Part shown: positions 16,764 to 26,730 of the stretch, piece by piece
How positions within the stretch are numbered: the first letter of the stretch is position 1
Layout: each line of letters starts with the position of its first letter
DNA from: Lentisphaerota bacterium
GTDB taxonomy: Bacteria; Verrucomicrobiota; Lentisphaeria; Victivallales; Victivallaceae
Reading direction: 5' to 3'
NCBI GenBank assembly: GCA_017134815.1
Contig: CP071032.1
Span: forward strand, 2,104,001-2,168,000
Length of the DNA stretch: 64,000 bases
Position numbers and translations under genes: made by a program
The notes under the pieces: model-generated
Databases searched by the model: none
The model's input: the letters and a program-made list of their open reading frames with translations, nothing else
What the model was told of the DNA's origin: nothing

Positions 16764-17786
16764 ATGGAGCAGCATGAAATACAGGAACTCCAGAATAAAA
16801 TCCGTGAAATCTCGGCTTTTCTACAGCCTTTAAAAACTGAGATAGGCCGCATAATAGTTGGTCAGGAGCACCTGGTCAACCGGCTGTTGATGTCGCTGGT
16901 TGCCGACGGTCATGTATTGCTTGAAGGCGTGCCGGGACTGGCTAAGACCATGACGGTCAAAACTCTTGCCCAGGCCCTGAATGGCAGTTACTCACGCGTT
17001 CAGTTTACTCCAGACCTGTTGCCGGCTGATGTTATAGGTACTAGAATTTACAATGCGGAAGAACATACCTTCAGTACCCGGCTTGGCCCGATTTTCGCAA
17101 ACATTGTACTGGCTGATGAAATTAACCGTGCACCCGCCAAAGTCCAAAGTGCTCTGCTTGAATGTATGCAGGAGCGTCAGGTGACGATTGCCGGGGAGAA
17201 ATTTGAGATGCCCAAGCCGTTTCTGGTCATGGCAACGCAGAACCCGATTGAACAGGAAGGCACCTATCCGCTGCCTGAAGCCCAGGTTGACCGCTTTATG
17301 TTTAAACTGCGCGTCGATTATCCGGCACGCGATGAGGAAAGATTGATCCTTGAGCGCATGGCACATCCAGAACTGGACCTTAAAGCGATTGGCGTCGGGA
17401 AGCTGGAAGATATTGAAACCGCTCGCAAATGGGTCGACAAAATCTACATAGACGAAAAAATTATCGAATACATTCTTGATATGACCATTGCCACCCGTCC
17501 TGCCAGGCTTAATGAATTGTCGTCCCGGCAGTCGTCCGCCAGGCTGGATAAATTCAAGGACCTCATTGAATACGGTGCGTCGCCGCGTGCCGGTATTAAT
17601 ATGGCGCTGGCCGCCAAAGCTAATGCTTTTATGGCCGGGCGGGCATATGTTGTGCCTCAGGATGTCAAAGATGTGGCTGCTGATATTTTGCGTCATCGTA
17701 TCATGTTGACTTATGAAGCTGAAGCTGAAAATCTTGATTCCGATGATATTATTCAAATGCTGCTGGATGAGCTGCGTACCCCGTAG
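16764..17786 (+). CDS. MoxR-family AAA+ ATPase
   Basis: The 340-residue chaperone-like ATPase has Walker A EGVPGLAKTM near residue 54, the LLPADVIGT segment, Walker B VLADEINRAPAKVQSALLE, and sensor ATQNPIEQEGTYPLPEAQVDRF. MoxR proteins with DUF58 and vWA partners are thought to help assemble or activate membrane or cofactor-bearing complexes. It opens a four-gene operon. A GGAGA site lies before the ATG. Confidence 0.93.
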   Translation: MEQHEIQELQNKIREISAFLQPLKTEIGRIIVGQEHLVNRLLMSLVADGHVLLEGVPGLAKTMTVKTLAQALNGSYSRVQFTPDLLPADVIGTRIYNAEEHTFSTRLGPIFANIVLADEINRAPAKVQSALLECMQERQVTIAGEKFEMPKPFLVMATQNPIEQEGTYPLPEAQVDRFMFKLRVDYPARDEERLILERMAHPELDLKAIGVGKLEDIETARKWVDKIYIDEKIIEYILDMTIATRPARLNELSSRQSSARLDKFKDLIEYGASPRAGINMALAAKANAFMAGRAYVVPQDVKDVAADILRHRIMLTYEAEAENLDSDDIIQMLLDELRTP

Positions 17787-17846
17787 TTATAACTGCAGCG
17801 GCAATTAATTTATTGTGTTACAGCAAAGTAAACACCGGGAAGAAAC

Positions 17847-18725
17847 ATGCTGACGTCTGATCTTATAGCTCAAGTCAGGAAAATTGAGATCCGCACCCGC
17901 CGTATGGTTGATGATATCATTGGCGGCGCTTACCACAGCGTTTTCAAAGGCAGCGGCATTGAATTCGATGAAGTGCGCGAATACACTGAAGAAGATGACG
18001 TGCGCAATATTGACTGGAATGTAACTGCCAGAATGGGGACGCCGTATATCAAGAAATATGTTGAAGAGCGCGAACTCAATGTTATGCTGCTGGTCGATGT
18101 TTCCGCTTCTGGAGCTTTCGGCAGCGGGCATAAGTCCAAACGCAATTATGCGGTTGAAACCGCTGCCCTGCTGGCATTCAGCGCTATTCGCAACAATGAC
18201 CGGGCCGGGTTGATTATGTTCAGTGATCAGACTGAACTTTATCTGCCGCCGCGCTCCGGGCGCAAGCATGGTTTGCGGTTGATTCGCGAACTGATGGCAT
18301 TCAAGCCCGGCCGTCGCGGGACCAATATTGACGCAGTGCTGCAGGAATCTATACGGGTGCTAAATAAGCGTACCGTAATTTTTCTGATCAGTGATTTGAT
18401 AGATGATAACAACTTCGAGAAATCACTGAAAATAGTAAACCGCCGCCATGATGTTATAGCCGTTCGTATCCTTGACCCGCATGAACTTTACTGGCCGGCT
18501 GGGGTCAATATCATGGTGGAGGACGCTGAAACCGGAGAAAATATCGCTTTTAATGGTCGGAGTCGTAAAGTTCTGGCTGGTTTTGAGGAAATTTCCGGCA
18601 GTATTCACGACAAACAGCAAAAGCTTTGTGACCGGGCTAAAGTTGATATGATTGATATCCGCTGCGGTCAGGATCTGGTTAAGCCGCTGGTTAAATTTTT
18701 CAATACCAGGCGGCGCAGGAGATAA
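17847..18725 (+). CDS. DUF58 domain protein
   Basis: The 292-residue soluble protein contains the DUF58 core RNIDWNVTARMGTPYIKKY near residue 52, followed by a vWA-like region with DVSASGAFGSG and HDVIAVRILDPHEL. DUF58 proteins are regular companions of MoxR ATPases. It is the second gene of the operon, 60 bases after moxR. Biochemical function is unproven in the family. Confidence 0.9.
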   Translation: MLTSDLIAQVRKIEIRTRRMVDDIIGGAYHSVFKGSGIEFDEVREYTEEDDVRNIDWNVTARMGTPYIKKYVEERELNVMLLVDVSASGAFGSGHKSKRNYAVETAALLAFSAIRNNDRAGLIMFSDQTELYLPPRSGRKHGLRLIRELMAFKPGRRGTNIDAVLQESIRVLNKRTVIFLISDLIDDNNFEKSLKIVNRRHDVIAVRILDPHELYWPAGVNIMVEDAETGENIAFNGRSRKVLAGFEEISGSIHDKQQKLCDRAKVDMIDIRCGQDLVKPLVKFFNTRRRRR

Positions 18726-18827
18726 ACCAAGGCTTTTTCTTCATCGCGTAGACATTAATTACGGCTTCTGCTGACGCAGATCCTGATTACATAACAGCTG
18801 AAAATAGTTAACAGCCGGGAGAGCAAA

Positions 18828-19826
18828 ATGGCCCTTGGAGGACTGAAAAAACTACTTTTAACAGCAGCAGTTGTTCTGACTGCGCTGGTGATTGCAGGTG
18901 TGGCGGCAGCTGGCGGGCTTTACTGGTACGGAGTCAGCAGAAATCAACCGGTAAAGGCTTTGACAACCGTTAAACTGTCTACTGCTGAAGCCAGGCTTGG
19001 TCAGGAAGTGACCGCAATCATCAGCTTCAAATGCCCCTGGCATCGTAAACCGGTGGGAGCACAGGCGGAACTTGGTAAGGGGGCTGTTCTGGTGGAGGAG
19101 CCTGTGATCAGGCCAGCTGGAATTGGTTTAGGGTATCGAATCTGGCAAGTTGTTGTTGAAATGAAAGCTTATCGTACCGGAACCGTTCCAAGCGGCAGGC
19201 TTGATGTTCAGTTTAACCGCTATAATGAAAAAACTGCAGATCTGAAAAATGAATTTATGATTCCGCCGCTGCAGGTTGTGCCGCTTAAACTGAATGCTGC
19301 ACAGAAGCTTGAGGTGGCCGAGGCGATAAAGCCGGAAGCCCTGCAGCAGGCTTATCTGAAGTATTTTATTGCCGGTGGAGCTGTCCTTTTACTCATAATT
19401 ATATGGATTGCAATTATTTTGTTGAGAAGACGCAAGGAGCAAAAAATTGTCATAACACCGTGGGCCGCAGCACTGCTTGATCTTTCTCAGCTCAGAGACG
19501 GCATGAGATCGGGATCGGTCAATCTGGAAAAGTGCTTTTTTCGCCTAACGGATATAGTCAGGGGATATCTCGAAAACCGCTTTGCTGTCAAAGCAACGCA
19601 ACAAACCACCTATGAATTTCTGCATGACCTCAGGGAACATGGCGGGCCGCTGCCTGATAAGCACCGCCCGTTCCTTGAGGAATTTCTTACGGCAGCCGAT
19701 TTGGTTAAGTTTGCCAAGCTTCCGCCGGATCAGAAGATTCTCAATAACGCCTTGGACAAAGCCGAAAAACTGGTTAATGAAACTCGACCCGGACAGGAGG
19801 AGCAAAATGATGGAGGCCAAAAATGA
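18828..19826 (+). CDS. DUF4381/BatD-like membrane protein
   Basis: The 332 residues have an N-terminal hydrophobic signal/anchor (about 8 to 32), an extracytoplasmic domain (about 35 to 175), a second membrane segment near residues 182 to 200, then a cytoplasmic helical tail (RRRKEQKIV onward). This layout and the position between DUF58 and vWA genes match the accessory membrane protein of MoxR clusters. The family call rests on layout and context more than on a motif. The stop overlaps the next start. Confidence 0.65.
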   Translation: MALGGLKKLLLTAAVVLTALVIAGVAAAGGLYWYGVSRNQPVKALTTVKLSTAEARLGQEVTAIISFKCPWHRKPVGAQAELGKGAVLVEEPVIRPAGIGLGYRIWQVVVEMKAYRTGTVPSGRLDVQFNRYNEKTADLKNEFMIPPLQVVPLKLNAAQKLEVAEAIKPEALQQAYLKYFIAGGAVLLLIIIWIAIILLRRRKEQKIVITPWAAALLDLSQLRDGMRSGSVNLEKCFFRLTDIVRGYLENRFAVKATQQTTYEFLHDLREHGGPLPDKHRPFLEEFLTAADLVKFAKLPPDQKILNNALDKAEKLVNETRPGQEEQNDGGQK

Positions 19827-20854
19827 CGTTTGCATATCCGTGGGTACTGTTCTGCTATATACCCCTGCTGCTGATTGGATGGTATGTATGGAAGAGAAAA
19901 CCGCAGCCGTCGCTGCAGGTATCAACTACGAAACCGTTTAAAGCTGCCAACGGCAGTCATAAAGGACATGTTTCTCGAATTCCAGTGCTGCTTTATCTGG
20001 CAGCGTCCGCCGTACTGGTGCTGGCTCTTGCCCGCCCGCAGCGCGGCATTGAAAGGATTGTAATTCGCGCCAAGGGTATAGATATAATACTGGCTATTGA
20101 TCTTTCCGGCAGCATGCAGGCCATGGATGTCCCGGGTGATATCAGTAATCCGCATGCTTTAAAAAGCGCGATTGAAAGCGGTAAAGTTAAAGACCGGCTA
20201 GATGTCGCCAAGCAGGAAATCAGGCGTTTTGTGAAACAACGCCCCAATGACAGAATCGGTCTGATCGGGTTTGCCCGGTTTCCCTATACAATTTGCCCAC
20301 CAACACTCGATCATGCCTGGCTGCTGGCTCATTTGAACCGTCTTCAGCCGGGCATGATTGGTGATGCCACTGGTATTTCCGGCCCTATCGCCAGTGCGGT
20401 TTACCGGCTCAAGAAATCTGATGCCAGGCGGCGTGTAATGGTGCTGTTTACAGATGGTGCAAACAACGTTGCGGCCAGAGTTTCTCCGCGTCAGGCTTCA
20501 AAGCTGGCCAGAGAATTCAATGTGGTTATTTATACAGTTGGTATCGGCAGTGATAATGCTTTTGTCATGCAGGATACTTTTATGGGACCGCGGTTTATCC
20601 CGGTAAGGGGAGCATATGACACCCCGCTGCTTAAGGACATAGCCAAAAACTCGGACGGTCAATATTACAGTGCTGCCGACGCCGAAGGTTTGCGGGAAGT
20701 AATGAGTCAGATTAATAAAATGGAAAAAACTACTGTTGAGCAGCCTAAATTTGTAGATTATAAAGAGTTTGCGCCGTTACTGGCAGCGTTATCGCTGGTG
20801 CTTTTCCTGCTGGGGTTTGTCGCTGAAAACTCTCTGTTTCTGAGCGTGCCCTGA
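19823..20854 (+). CDS. vWA domain membrane protein (BatA-like)
   Basis: The 343-residue protein has two N-terminal hydrophobic segments, a von Willebrand factor A domain starting at IDIILAIDLSGSMQAMD (MIDAS DxSxS near residue 93), a VLFTDGANN strand, and a C-terminal membrane segment. This is the standard BatA layout. It overlaps the upstream gene by four bases and closes the MoxR cluster. No separate BatB-like second vWA gene follows in this window. Confidence 0.9.
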   Translation: MTFAYPWVLFCYIPLLLIGWYVWKRKPQPSLQVSTTKPFKAANGSHKGHVSRIPVLLYLAASAVLVLALARPQRGIERIVIRAKGIDIILAIDLSGSMQAMDVPGDISNPHALKSAIESGKVKDRLDVAKQEIRRFVKQRPNDRIGLIGFARFPYTICPPTLDHAWLLAHLNRLQPGMIGDATGISGPIASAVYRLKKSDARRRVMVLFTDGANNVAARVSPRQASKLAREFNVVIYTVGIGSDNAFVMQDTFMGPRFIPVRGAYDTPLLKDIAKNSDGQYYSAADAEGLREVMSQINKMEKTTVEQPKFVDYKEFAPLLAALSLVLFLLGFVAENSLFLSVP

Positions 20855-20876
20855 CGGCATTAGAAGTTTGAACAGC

Positions 20877-20906
20877 CTGCGGCTGCTGTAAAACCAGCAG
20901 CCGCAG
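20877..20906. terminator. Strong hairpin after the MoxR cluster
   Basis: CTGCGGCTGCTG and CAGCAGCCGCAG form a perfect 12-base-pair stem with a six-base loop, 22 bases after the batA-like stop. It lies between convergent genes. It lacks a T run, so it may act with Rho or as a 3' end stabiliser. Confidence 0.5.
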
Positions 20907-20992
20907 AGGTGAATTAAAGTTTTATTCGAAAACCTGCATAAAGTTTTTTGGCAGGGCTTTAACTATGGCAATAAAAGCTGACCCTCTAATAA

Positions 20993-21439
20993 TCAGTGCT
21001 TGCCGGTACTGCCGAACCCGCCGCCCCCGCGTTTAGTTTCGCTGAGTTCATCGGCCGCTATCATTTCAACTTCAGGCAGCTCGCAAATTACCATCTGGGC
21101 AATGCGTTCGCCGCGTTTTATGCTGAATGTTTCACTGCCGTGGTTATACATGATGATACCAACTTCACCGCGGTAGCCGGCATCAATAGTGCCGGGCGAA
21201 TTGGTCAGGGTTAGATCATGTTTGATCGCCAGCCCGCTGCGCGGACGTACCTGAGCTTCAAAACCGACTGGCAGTTCTATAAACAGTCCGGTCGGGACAA
21301 TCATGCTGCGACCGACTACCAGTTCGACATTTTCTCTGGCCCGCAGGTCAAACGCCGCGTCGTCGTGGTGGGCCTTTCTGGGTATAAGGTCTTCACAGCC
21401 TTCCAGCATTCTGAATTTCACGGTAACTTTGGTTGCCAT
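20993..21439 (-). CDS. dut: dUTP diphosphatase
   Basis: This enzyme hydrolyses dUTP to dUMP, keeping uracil out of DNA and feeding dTMP synthesis. The 148-residue trimeric-type dUTPase shows all five motifs: DAAFDLRA, RPRSGLAIKH, GTIDAGYRGEVGII, RGERIAQMVI and the C-terminal RGGGGFGSTG. It is a single gene facing the MoxR cluster. Confidence 0.97.
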   Translation of the reverse strand: MATKVTVKFRMLEGCEDLIPRKAHHDDAAFDLRARENVELVVGRSMIVPTGLFIELPVGFEAQVRPRSGLAIKHDLTLTNSPGTIDAGYRGEVGIIMYNHGSETFSIKRGERIAQMVICELPEVEMIAADELSETKRGGGGFGSTGKH

Positions 21440-21651
21440 AACGTCTCCGTTAAGTTAAATCTTAATTTGCTTTCTCGGTTGTTTTGTAGTAATCTATTCT
21501 CGGAAGATGAATTTTCAAACCAGAAGCGTTGAAGACGCTCTCACGGCCTGCTTGATCAGCGCAAATAATTAAAGAAGCTGAATTCAGAACTAAAAAACGG
21601 TTTTGAGCAGGCATTGATTTTTGAACATAGTGTGGGGAAAGAGCAGGAACA

Positions 21652-23847
21652 ATGCAGATCGAAGAACTTTTACAATCCGCTTTTGATTCGGACGTCTCTG
21701 ATTTATTTTTAACTGCCGGCAAGCGTCCTTACATGCGCCGGCTGGGGGATGTTGTTGCGGCCGACTGTGATTTCATAAAAACAGAGGAAATTGAGGCTTT
21801 TCGCCAGAAAGTATTGCTGCCAGGGGCTGAGAAAACATATCAGGAGGCAGGCAGTTTTGATGCTGGAATAACCTTAGGGCAGCATGAACGTTTCAGGTTG
21901 AATTTCCTGACTCAGCAGGGAGTCCCGGCGCTGGTTGCCAGGCCGGTGCCTGTAGCTGATGACCTTGCCTTTGATCAGTTAAATCTGCCGGAAACAATCC
22001 GTGAGTTCGCCGGTCTTAGACGCGGGTTGATACTGGTTGCCGGTGCCGCCGGCAGCGGTAAGTCAACTACACTGGCCGCCATGGTAAATTATATCAACGA
22101 CAACTTCAATAAGCATGTTGTTACCATAGAAGATCCCATAGAGTACGTACATCGAGATAAGAACTGTTTGGTTACCCAGCGAGAAGTCGGTGCGGATACT
22201 GTCAATTTTTCCGAAGCACTGCGCAATGTTGTCCGTGAAAGCCCGGATGTGATTGTGATTGGAGAAATGCGTGACCTGGCTACTATGCAGACCGCCATTA
22301 CTGCCGCTTTAACCGGGCATCTGGTTATTTCAACAGTTCACACCGCGGACTGTGTTCAGTCCATTGAACGTATTATCAACCACTTTCCAGACCATTTGCG
22401 TAAGCAGGCTGCCGACGATTTGTCACTGGCTCTGGAAGGGATTGTCGCCCAGCGATTGCTGCCCAGAAGCGATACTGAGGGCATGATTCCCGCTGTTGAG
22501 CTGATGAAAAGTACACCGATTATTCGCAGTATTATCGCTGAACGCAATTTCAAAGAGCTTGAAGAGGCCATTAAGCGCGGCAAGGAAGAAGGTATGGTAA
22601 CTTTTAACCGGGCTCTTTTTGAGATGGTTAAAGAGGGTACTGCAGCAGTGGAGACCTGTGCTGCCGCTGCCACCAACCGTGATGAATTTTTGCTGCTGGT
22701 GCGCGGTATGGAAAGCGGCATAGAGACTTTCCGTAATAAATTTGACAAGGACGCCGCTGACGAAGAGGTCATAAACATGAAAAGACTGCTGCAGTCTGCA
22801 GTAGCGGTCAATGCCAGTGATTTACTGCTTACAGCAGGTTGTCCTCCGACGATTCGGGTAAACGGCGAACTGCTGCCGCTGGACACCGACAGCTTGACTC
22901 CGGGAGATACGCAGCGGCTGCTCTTCAGTATTCTGACACCGCGCCAGCGGGCACAGTTTGAGGCTGAGCGCGAAATCGACTTTGCTTTGTCAATCAGCAT
23001 GCAGCTGGATGCGGAGCAGGAGCAGGCCGAGCAGTTCAGATTTCGGGTTAACGGTTTTTATCAGCGCGGCAATGTCGGGACTGCCGTCCGGGTTATTCCC
23101 AAGCGCATTCCAAAGCCTGAGGAGTTACACATTCCGCCTCCGATAGTAAACCTGGCGGAAAAACGGCATGGCCTGATTCTGGTTACTGGCCCGACCGGTC
23201 ATGGCAAAAGTACCACCCTGGCCTCAATGATTGATAAAATAAATAGTGAACGCGGTTGTCATATTATTACAGTAGAGGACCCGATCGAATATGTGCATGA
23301 AAACAGCAAGGCTGTTGTTGAACAGCGGGAAGTTGGAGCTGATACACACAGTTTTGCTAATGCGTTGAAATACGTACTGCGCCAGGATCCGGATGTTATC
23401 CTGGTTGGGGAGATGCGTGACACGGAAACCATCGCTGCTGCCCTGACCGCGGCTGAAACCGGTCATCTGGTGCTGGCGACGCTGCATACCAATAACGCGC
23501 CTCAGAGTATTGACCGGATTATCGATTCCTTTCCCGGCCATCAGCAGAATCAGATTAAGCTGCAGCTGGCCGGAACATTACTGGGGGTGGTTTCGCAGCG
23601 ATTGATTCCGCATAAGAGCGGAGACGGCAGAGTGGCCGTATTTGAAGTTATGGTCGGCACCCCGGCAGTACAGGCTCTGGTGCGTGAAGGTAAGACTCAA
23701 CAGTTACAGTCGGTTATTGAGACCAGTTTCAAGGACGGCATGATTACAATGGACAAGGCGCTGGAGGAAGTATACAGTAAAGGTCTGATCGAACGTAAGC
23801 ATTATGCAGCCTTGACGAGGAATTTTAAAAACACGAAGGGATATTGA
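21652..23847 (+). CDS. Tandem PilT-type ATPase (two PilT modules in one protein)
   Basis: The 731-residue protein contains two complete PilT-like type IV pilus retraction ATPase modules, where a usual PilT has about 350 residues. Module 1 (about 1 to 365) has Walker A AGAAGSGKSTTLA near 129, VTIEDPIEYVH, VIVIGEMRD and HLVISTVHT. Module 2 (about 378 to 731) has GPTGHGKSTTLA near 512, VEDPIEYVHE, VILVGEMRD and HLVLATLHT. Both seem catalytically intact, and module 2 is closer to standard PilT. No pilin or pilus genes are nearby. ispF starts at its stop codon. Confidence 0.88.
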   Translation: MQIEELLQSAFDSDVSDLFLTAGKRPYMRRLGDVVAADCDFIKTEEIEAFRQKVLLPGAEKTYQEAGSFDAGITLGQHERFRLNFLTQQGVPALVARPVPVADDLAFDQLNLPETIREFAGLRRGLILVAGAAGSGKSTTLAAMVNYINDNFNKHVVTIEDPIEYVHRDKNCLVTQREVGADTVNFSEALRNVVRESPDVIVIGEMRDLATMQTAITAALTGHLVISTVHTADCVQSIERIINHFPDHLRKQAADDLSLALEGIVAQRLLPRSDTEGMIPAVELMKSTPIIRSIIAERNFKELEEAIKRGKEEGMVTFNRALFEMVKEGTAAVETCAAAATNRDEFLLLVRGMESGIETFRNKFDKDAADEEVINMKRLLQSAVAVNASDLLLTAGCPPTIRVNGELLPLDTDSLTPGDTQRLLFSILTPRQRAQFEAEREIDFALSISMQLDAEQEQAEQFRFRVNGFYQRGNVGTAVRVIPKRIPKPEELHIPPPIVNLAEKRHGLILVTGPTGHGKSTTLASMIDKINSERGCHIITVEDPIEYVHENSKAVVEQREVGADTHSFANALKYVLRQDPDVILVGEMRDTETIAAALTAAETGHLVLATLHTNNAPQSIDRIIDSFPGHQQNQIKLQLAGTLLGVVSQRLIPHKSGDGRVAVFEVMVGTPAVQALVREGKTQQLQSVIETSFKDGMITMDKALEEVYSKGLIERKHYAALTRNFKNTKGY

Positions 23848-23849
23848 TT

Positions 23850-24323
23850 ATGTATAGAGTAGGACACGGTTATGACGTTCACAAATTTGCAACTGATCGT
23901 AAACTTATTCTGGGTGGAGTTGAAATTCCTCACGAGCAGGGACTGCACGGACACAGTGATGCCGACGTGGCGATTCATGCGCTGATGGATGCCTTGCTGG
24001 GGGCTTTGGCTCTGGGTGATATTGGTGAGATATTTCCCGATGACGATCCGCAGTACAAGAATATCAGCAGCTTGAAACTGCTGGCAAAGCTTCTTGAAAT
24101 TGAACACTTTGAGCCATATGAAATAATGAACCTTGATATTACGATTGTAGCTCAGAGCCCTAAACTGCGCCCTTATATAGATCAGATGCGCACCAACCTG
24201 GCAGAAGTTCTGGATTGTGCTCCTGACCGGGTTTCAGTGAAGGCAACTACTACTGAGCGGCTTGGCTTCTGTGGCCGCGAGGAAGGCATCGCCGCCTATG
24301 CGGTGGTGCTGGTGGGAAGGTAA
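23850..24323 (+). CDS. ispF: 2-C-methyl-D-erythritol 2,4-cyclodiphosphate synthase
   Basis: IspF catalyses the cyclisation step of the MEP isoprenoid pathway. The 157-residue protein has the zinc-site GYDVHKF and HSDADVAIHALMDALLGA, the GDIGEIFPD loop, and the C-terminal KATTTERLGFCGREEGIAA, all diagnostic. The ATG at 23850 begins two bases after the PilT stop. A four-base overlap would result from the TTG at 23844. It is probably cotranscribed with the PilT gene. Confidence 0.96.
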   Translation: MYRVGHGYDVHKFATDRKLILGGVEIPHEQGLHGHSDADVAIHALMDALLGALALGDIGEIFPDDDPQYKNISSLKLLAKLLEIEHFEPYEIMNLDITIVAQSPKLRPYIDQMRTNLAEVLDCAPDRVSVKATTTERLGFCGREEGIAAYAVVLVGR

Positions 24324-24424
24324 TAAAATTATATTTCCATTTTTCAACTTATTGCTAATTTGCCGGACTTGATGTATTATTTGCTTTATATACAATTCTT
24401 CCTAAAAAAGCAAAAGGTTCTAAA

Positions 24425-24916
24425 ATGTCCAGTAATATAAAATTTCATTCGACTGCGGCTTTTGTCCGGAATATTGAGGTCTCGAAGCGGTTTTACACAG
24501 AAGTGCTGGGGCAGAAAATTGAGCTTGACTTCGGCAAAAATGTTGTTCTAGAGGGTGGCATGACCCTCTGGGAAATCTGGCAAAACCACATAGTGGCTCG
24601 CAAAATGAGCCTGGATTTGAAAGACAAGTTTTTAAAGCCTCGCGTTGAGTTTTGCTTTGAAACAGAGGATATTCAGGCTGTTTTCGAGAAGCTGTGTGAA
24701 CATAAGGTAGAATTTATTCACAAGATTTATGAAGAGCCGTGGGGACAGTTGACAGTCCGGTTTCTGGATCCTGACAGGCACTTAATTGAAGTCGGTGAAT
24801 CCTTGTCAACTTTTATTAACCGGCTGTATAAGGCAGGGCGGACACCAGAGCAGGTTGCTGAAAAAACCACCGTGCCGGTCGACGTCGTCAAGGGGCTGCT
24901 GAAAGCTAAAGTTTAA
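24425..24916 (+). CDS. VOC (glyoxalase/bleomycin resistance) superfamily protein
   Basis: The 163 residues form one vicinal-oxygen-chelate domain (AFVRNIEVSKRFYTEVLGQK at the N-terminus, VRFLDPDRHLIEVGESL near residue 120) plus a C-terminal helical tail of about 40 residues (GRTPEQVAEKTTVPVDVVKGLL) that looks like a small helix-turn-helix. The substrate is unknown. The end overlaps the convergent membrane protein gene by 11 bases. Confidence 0.8.
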   Translation: MSSNIKFHSTAAFVRNIEVSKRFYTEVLGQKIELDFGKNVVLEGGMTLWEIWQNHIVARKMSLDLKDKFLKPRVEFCFETEDIQAVFEKLCEHKVEFIHKIYEEPWGQLTVRFLDPDRHLIEVGESLSTFINRLYKAGRTPEQVAEKTTVPVDVVKGLLKAKV

Positions 24917-26027
24917 CAAATATTTTTTTACGATAGAGAAATACTCCAAGCAGCACTATTGCAACAACATCTGTCAGCGCAAACAACAGTGAGCCGAATT
25001 TTGGTGTGATGATGTGTTGATAAATGGTTTTGTAGATTATATCCCCTGCTCCAGTTGAGAGCAAACCTCCCAGCAGTTCTTCTACTACGTACAGCAGCAG
25101 AGCATTGCAGCCGATCATGGCGAGAACTCTGAATGGTTTGCGGACCCCCCGGATGTCGTAGACCCAGATCAGAAAGCCAAGCACGATCAGGCTCCACCCT
25201 CCGCTGATGAGGACAAAGGACGAAGTCCAGAGTTTTTTAATGACCGGGAAGTAAAGCCCCCAGAAATGACCAGAAACAACCAGTATAATCCCCGCTGTAA
25301 AACACACCATGACTTTTTGTTGAAAACTTTGCGATGATTTTATCAGCTTTCCGGCACAAATGCCGGTTATCCCGGTAGCTACCGCGGCAAAATTACCTAA
25401 AAGACCTTCCGGATCCCAGTTTTTTGTAACTTTCCAGAGATGCCCCTTCAGCAGTAAATTGCTGATGTAGGCATCAAGGTTGCCTGTCGGGGTCAATACT
25501 GGGACCTGCTGGCCTGGAACAGGGACAATGGTCAGCAGCATCCAGTAGGTTAAGAGAATTGCCGCTCCGGTCAGCATCAGCCACAAGATACCAGGGCGCC
25601 ACATAATATAAATGCAGCTGCAAATCAGGTAAACAATCGCGATCCGCTGCAGTACGCCGGGAATTCTAACAGTCGAGACACTGAAGTCCGGAACCATATG
25701 AATAGCGACTCCGATCAAAAAAAGTATAAGAGAACGCCTTATGGCATGGTAAAACAGGTGTTGTCTTGATTCCCCCGCAGCAAGTCGGCGATCCAGTGAG
25801 AATGGTATTGCCATGCCCGCCAGAAAAATGAATCCGGGAAAAATCAGATCAGGAAAACCGTATCCCGCCCAGTCAGCCTCAAGGAAAGGCTGATAGACAT
25901 GACTCCAGGAACCAGGGTTATTTACGAGACACATCAAGACTATTATTAGCCCGCGGAAAACATCTACCGCTTCAATCCTGCGGTACGGAGAGGTCAATTG
26001 TTCGAGGTCAACTACCCTGTTGTTCAT
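24906..26027 (-). CDS. DUF1624/DUF5009-like multi-pass membrane protein (HGSNAT-type acyltransferase family)
   Basis: The 373-residue protein has about ten membrane segments. It opens with RIEAVDVFRGLIIVLMCLVNNPGSW and has DLIFPGFIFLAGMAIPFSL and RIPGVLQRIAIVYL, which match bacterial relatives of lysosomal heparan-alpha-glucosaminide N-acetyltransferase. Members are thought to move acetyl groups across a membrane onto sugars; function here is inferred. It is a single gene. Confidence 0.8.
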   Translation of the reverse strand: MNNRVVDLEQLTSPYRRIEAVDVFRGLIIVLMCLVNNPGSWSHVYQPFLEADWAGYGFPDLIFPGFIFLAGMAIPFSLDRRLAAGESRQHLFYHAIRRSLILFLIGVAIHMVPDFSVSTVRIPGVLQRIAIVYLICSCIYIMWRPGILWLMLTGAAILLTYWMLLTIVPVPGQQVPVLTPTGNLDAYISNLLLKGHLWKVTKNWDPEGLLGNFAAVATGITGICAGKLIKSSQSFQQKVMVCFTAGIILVVSGHFWGLYFPVIKKLWTSSFVLISGGWSLIVLGFLIWVYDIRGVRKPFRVLAMIGCNALLLYVVEELLGGLLSTGAGDIIYKTIYQHIITPKFGSLLFALTDVVAIVLLGVFLYRKKIFVKL

Positions 26028-26250
26028 CTTGAACCCTCAATTACTAAAATGCTTTAATTGATTATGACCCCGTTTAGAGAGAAAAGTTCACTCTGGTTTT
26101 TATTTTAAGTTGAACTTGAAGCCCTGAAAACTGGTGTTAAACTATTATAGCAACAAGGATAAAGGCGTAGAGTTTAAGCTTTTTTACAGGCCGTCATGCG
26201 TTTAGATGACACTGCGTTTCAGCAATAAAAAGTGCGGGCAGGTCTTAAAA

Positions 26251-26730
26251 ATGTGGGAGGAGACATTGAAAAAGAATAGAATAATATTTTTTATAATATT
26301 GATTTTGTGTTCAGCAGGCTTATTTCTTTCAGTTCGCTTTTTGTACTTGCATGACTTGAGAAACCAGACATTGCAGGACAGGCTGCATTTTCTGGAGAAA
26401 AAAACGGATGATATTATCATTTATCGAGTAGACAGCAGTGGCGGTTTTAATAAGAAACCTGAAGTTACGCTTAAAGGGAAGGACATAAAAGACTTTTTCG
26501 CTTGTCTGGAGTTGTCTGTTCCTTTTAAATGTAAGCGTTGCAAATGTACAGGTGATTTTAAAATTGAATTTTTCAGCGAAGGAAAGCTGCTTGATTTTAT
26601 GACCTACCATCACAAAACCCACATTCGCGGTCTTAAGGTTCCGCTGCGCACGGATTTCTATCTCTCAAACGGAAGCCAGGCTGACTTGAAAGAATTTTTT
26701 ATTGAAAAAGGGCTTATTGAAACCGAATAA
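26251..26730 (+). CDS. Single-pass membrane protein of unknown function
   Basis: The 159-residue protein has a hydrophobic anchor (RIIFFIILILCSAGLFLSV) at residues 10 to 28 and a 130-residue soluble domain with a CKRCKC cysteine cluster near residue 90. No family is recognised. The start is ambiguous. The ATG at 26251 has a weak site upstream, whereas an in-frame TTG at 26266 stands five bases after a good GGAGG and would give 154 residues. Either way the anchor is kept. Confidence 0.65.
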   Translation: MWEETLKKNRIIFFIILILCSAGLFLSVRFLYLHDLRNQTLQDRLHFLEKKTDDIIIYRVDSSGGFNKKPEVTLKGKDIKDFFACLELSVPFKCKRCKCTGDFKIEFFSEGKLLDFMTYHHKTHIRGLKVPLRTDFYLSNGSQADLKEFFIEKGLIETE

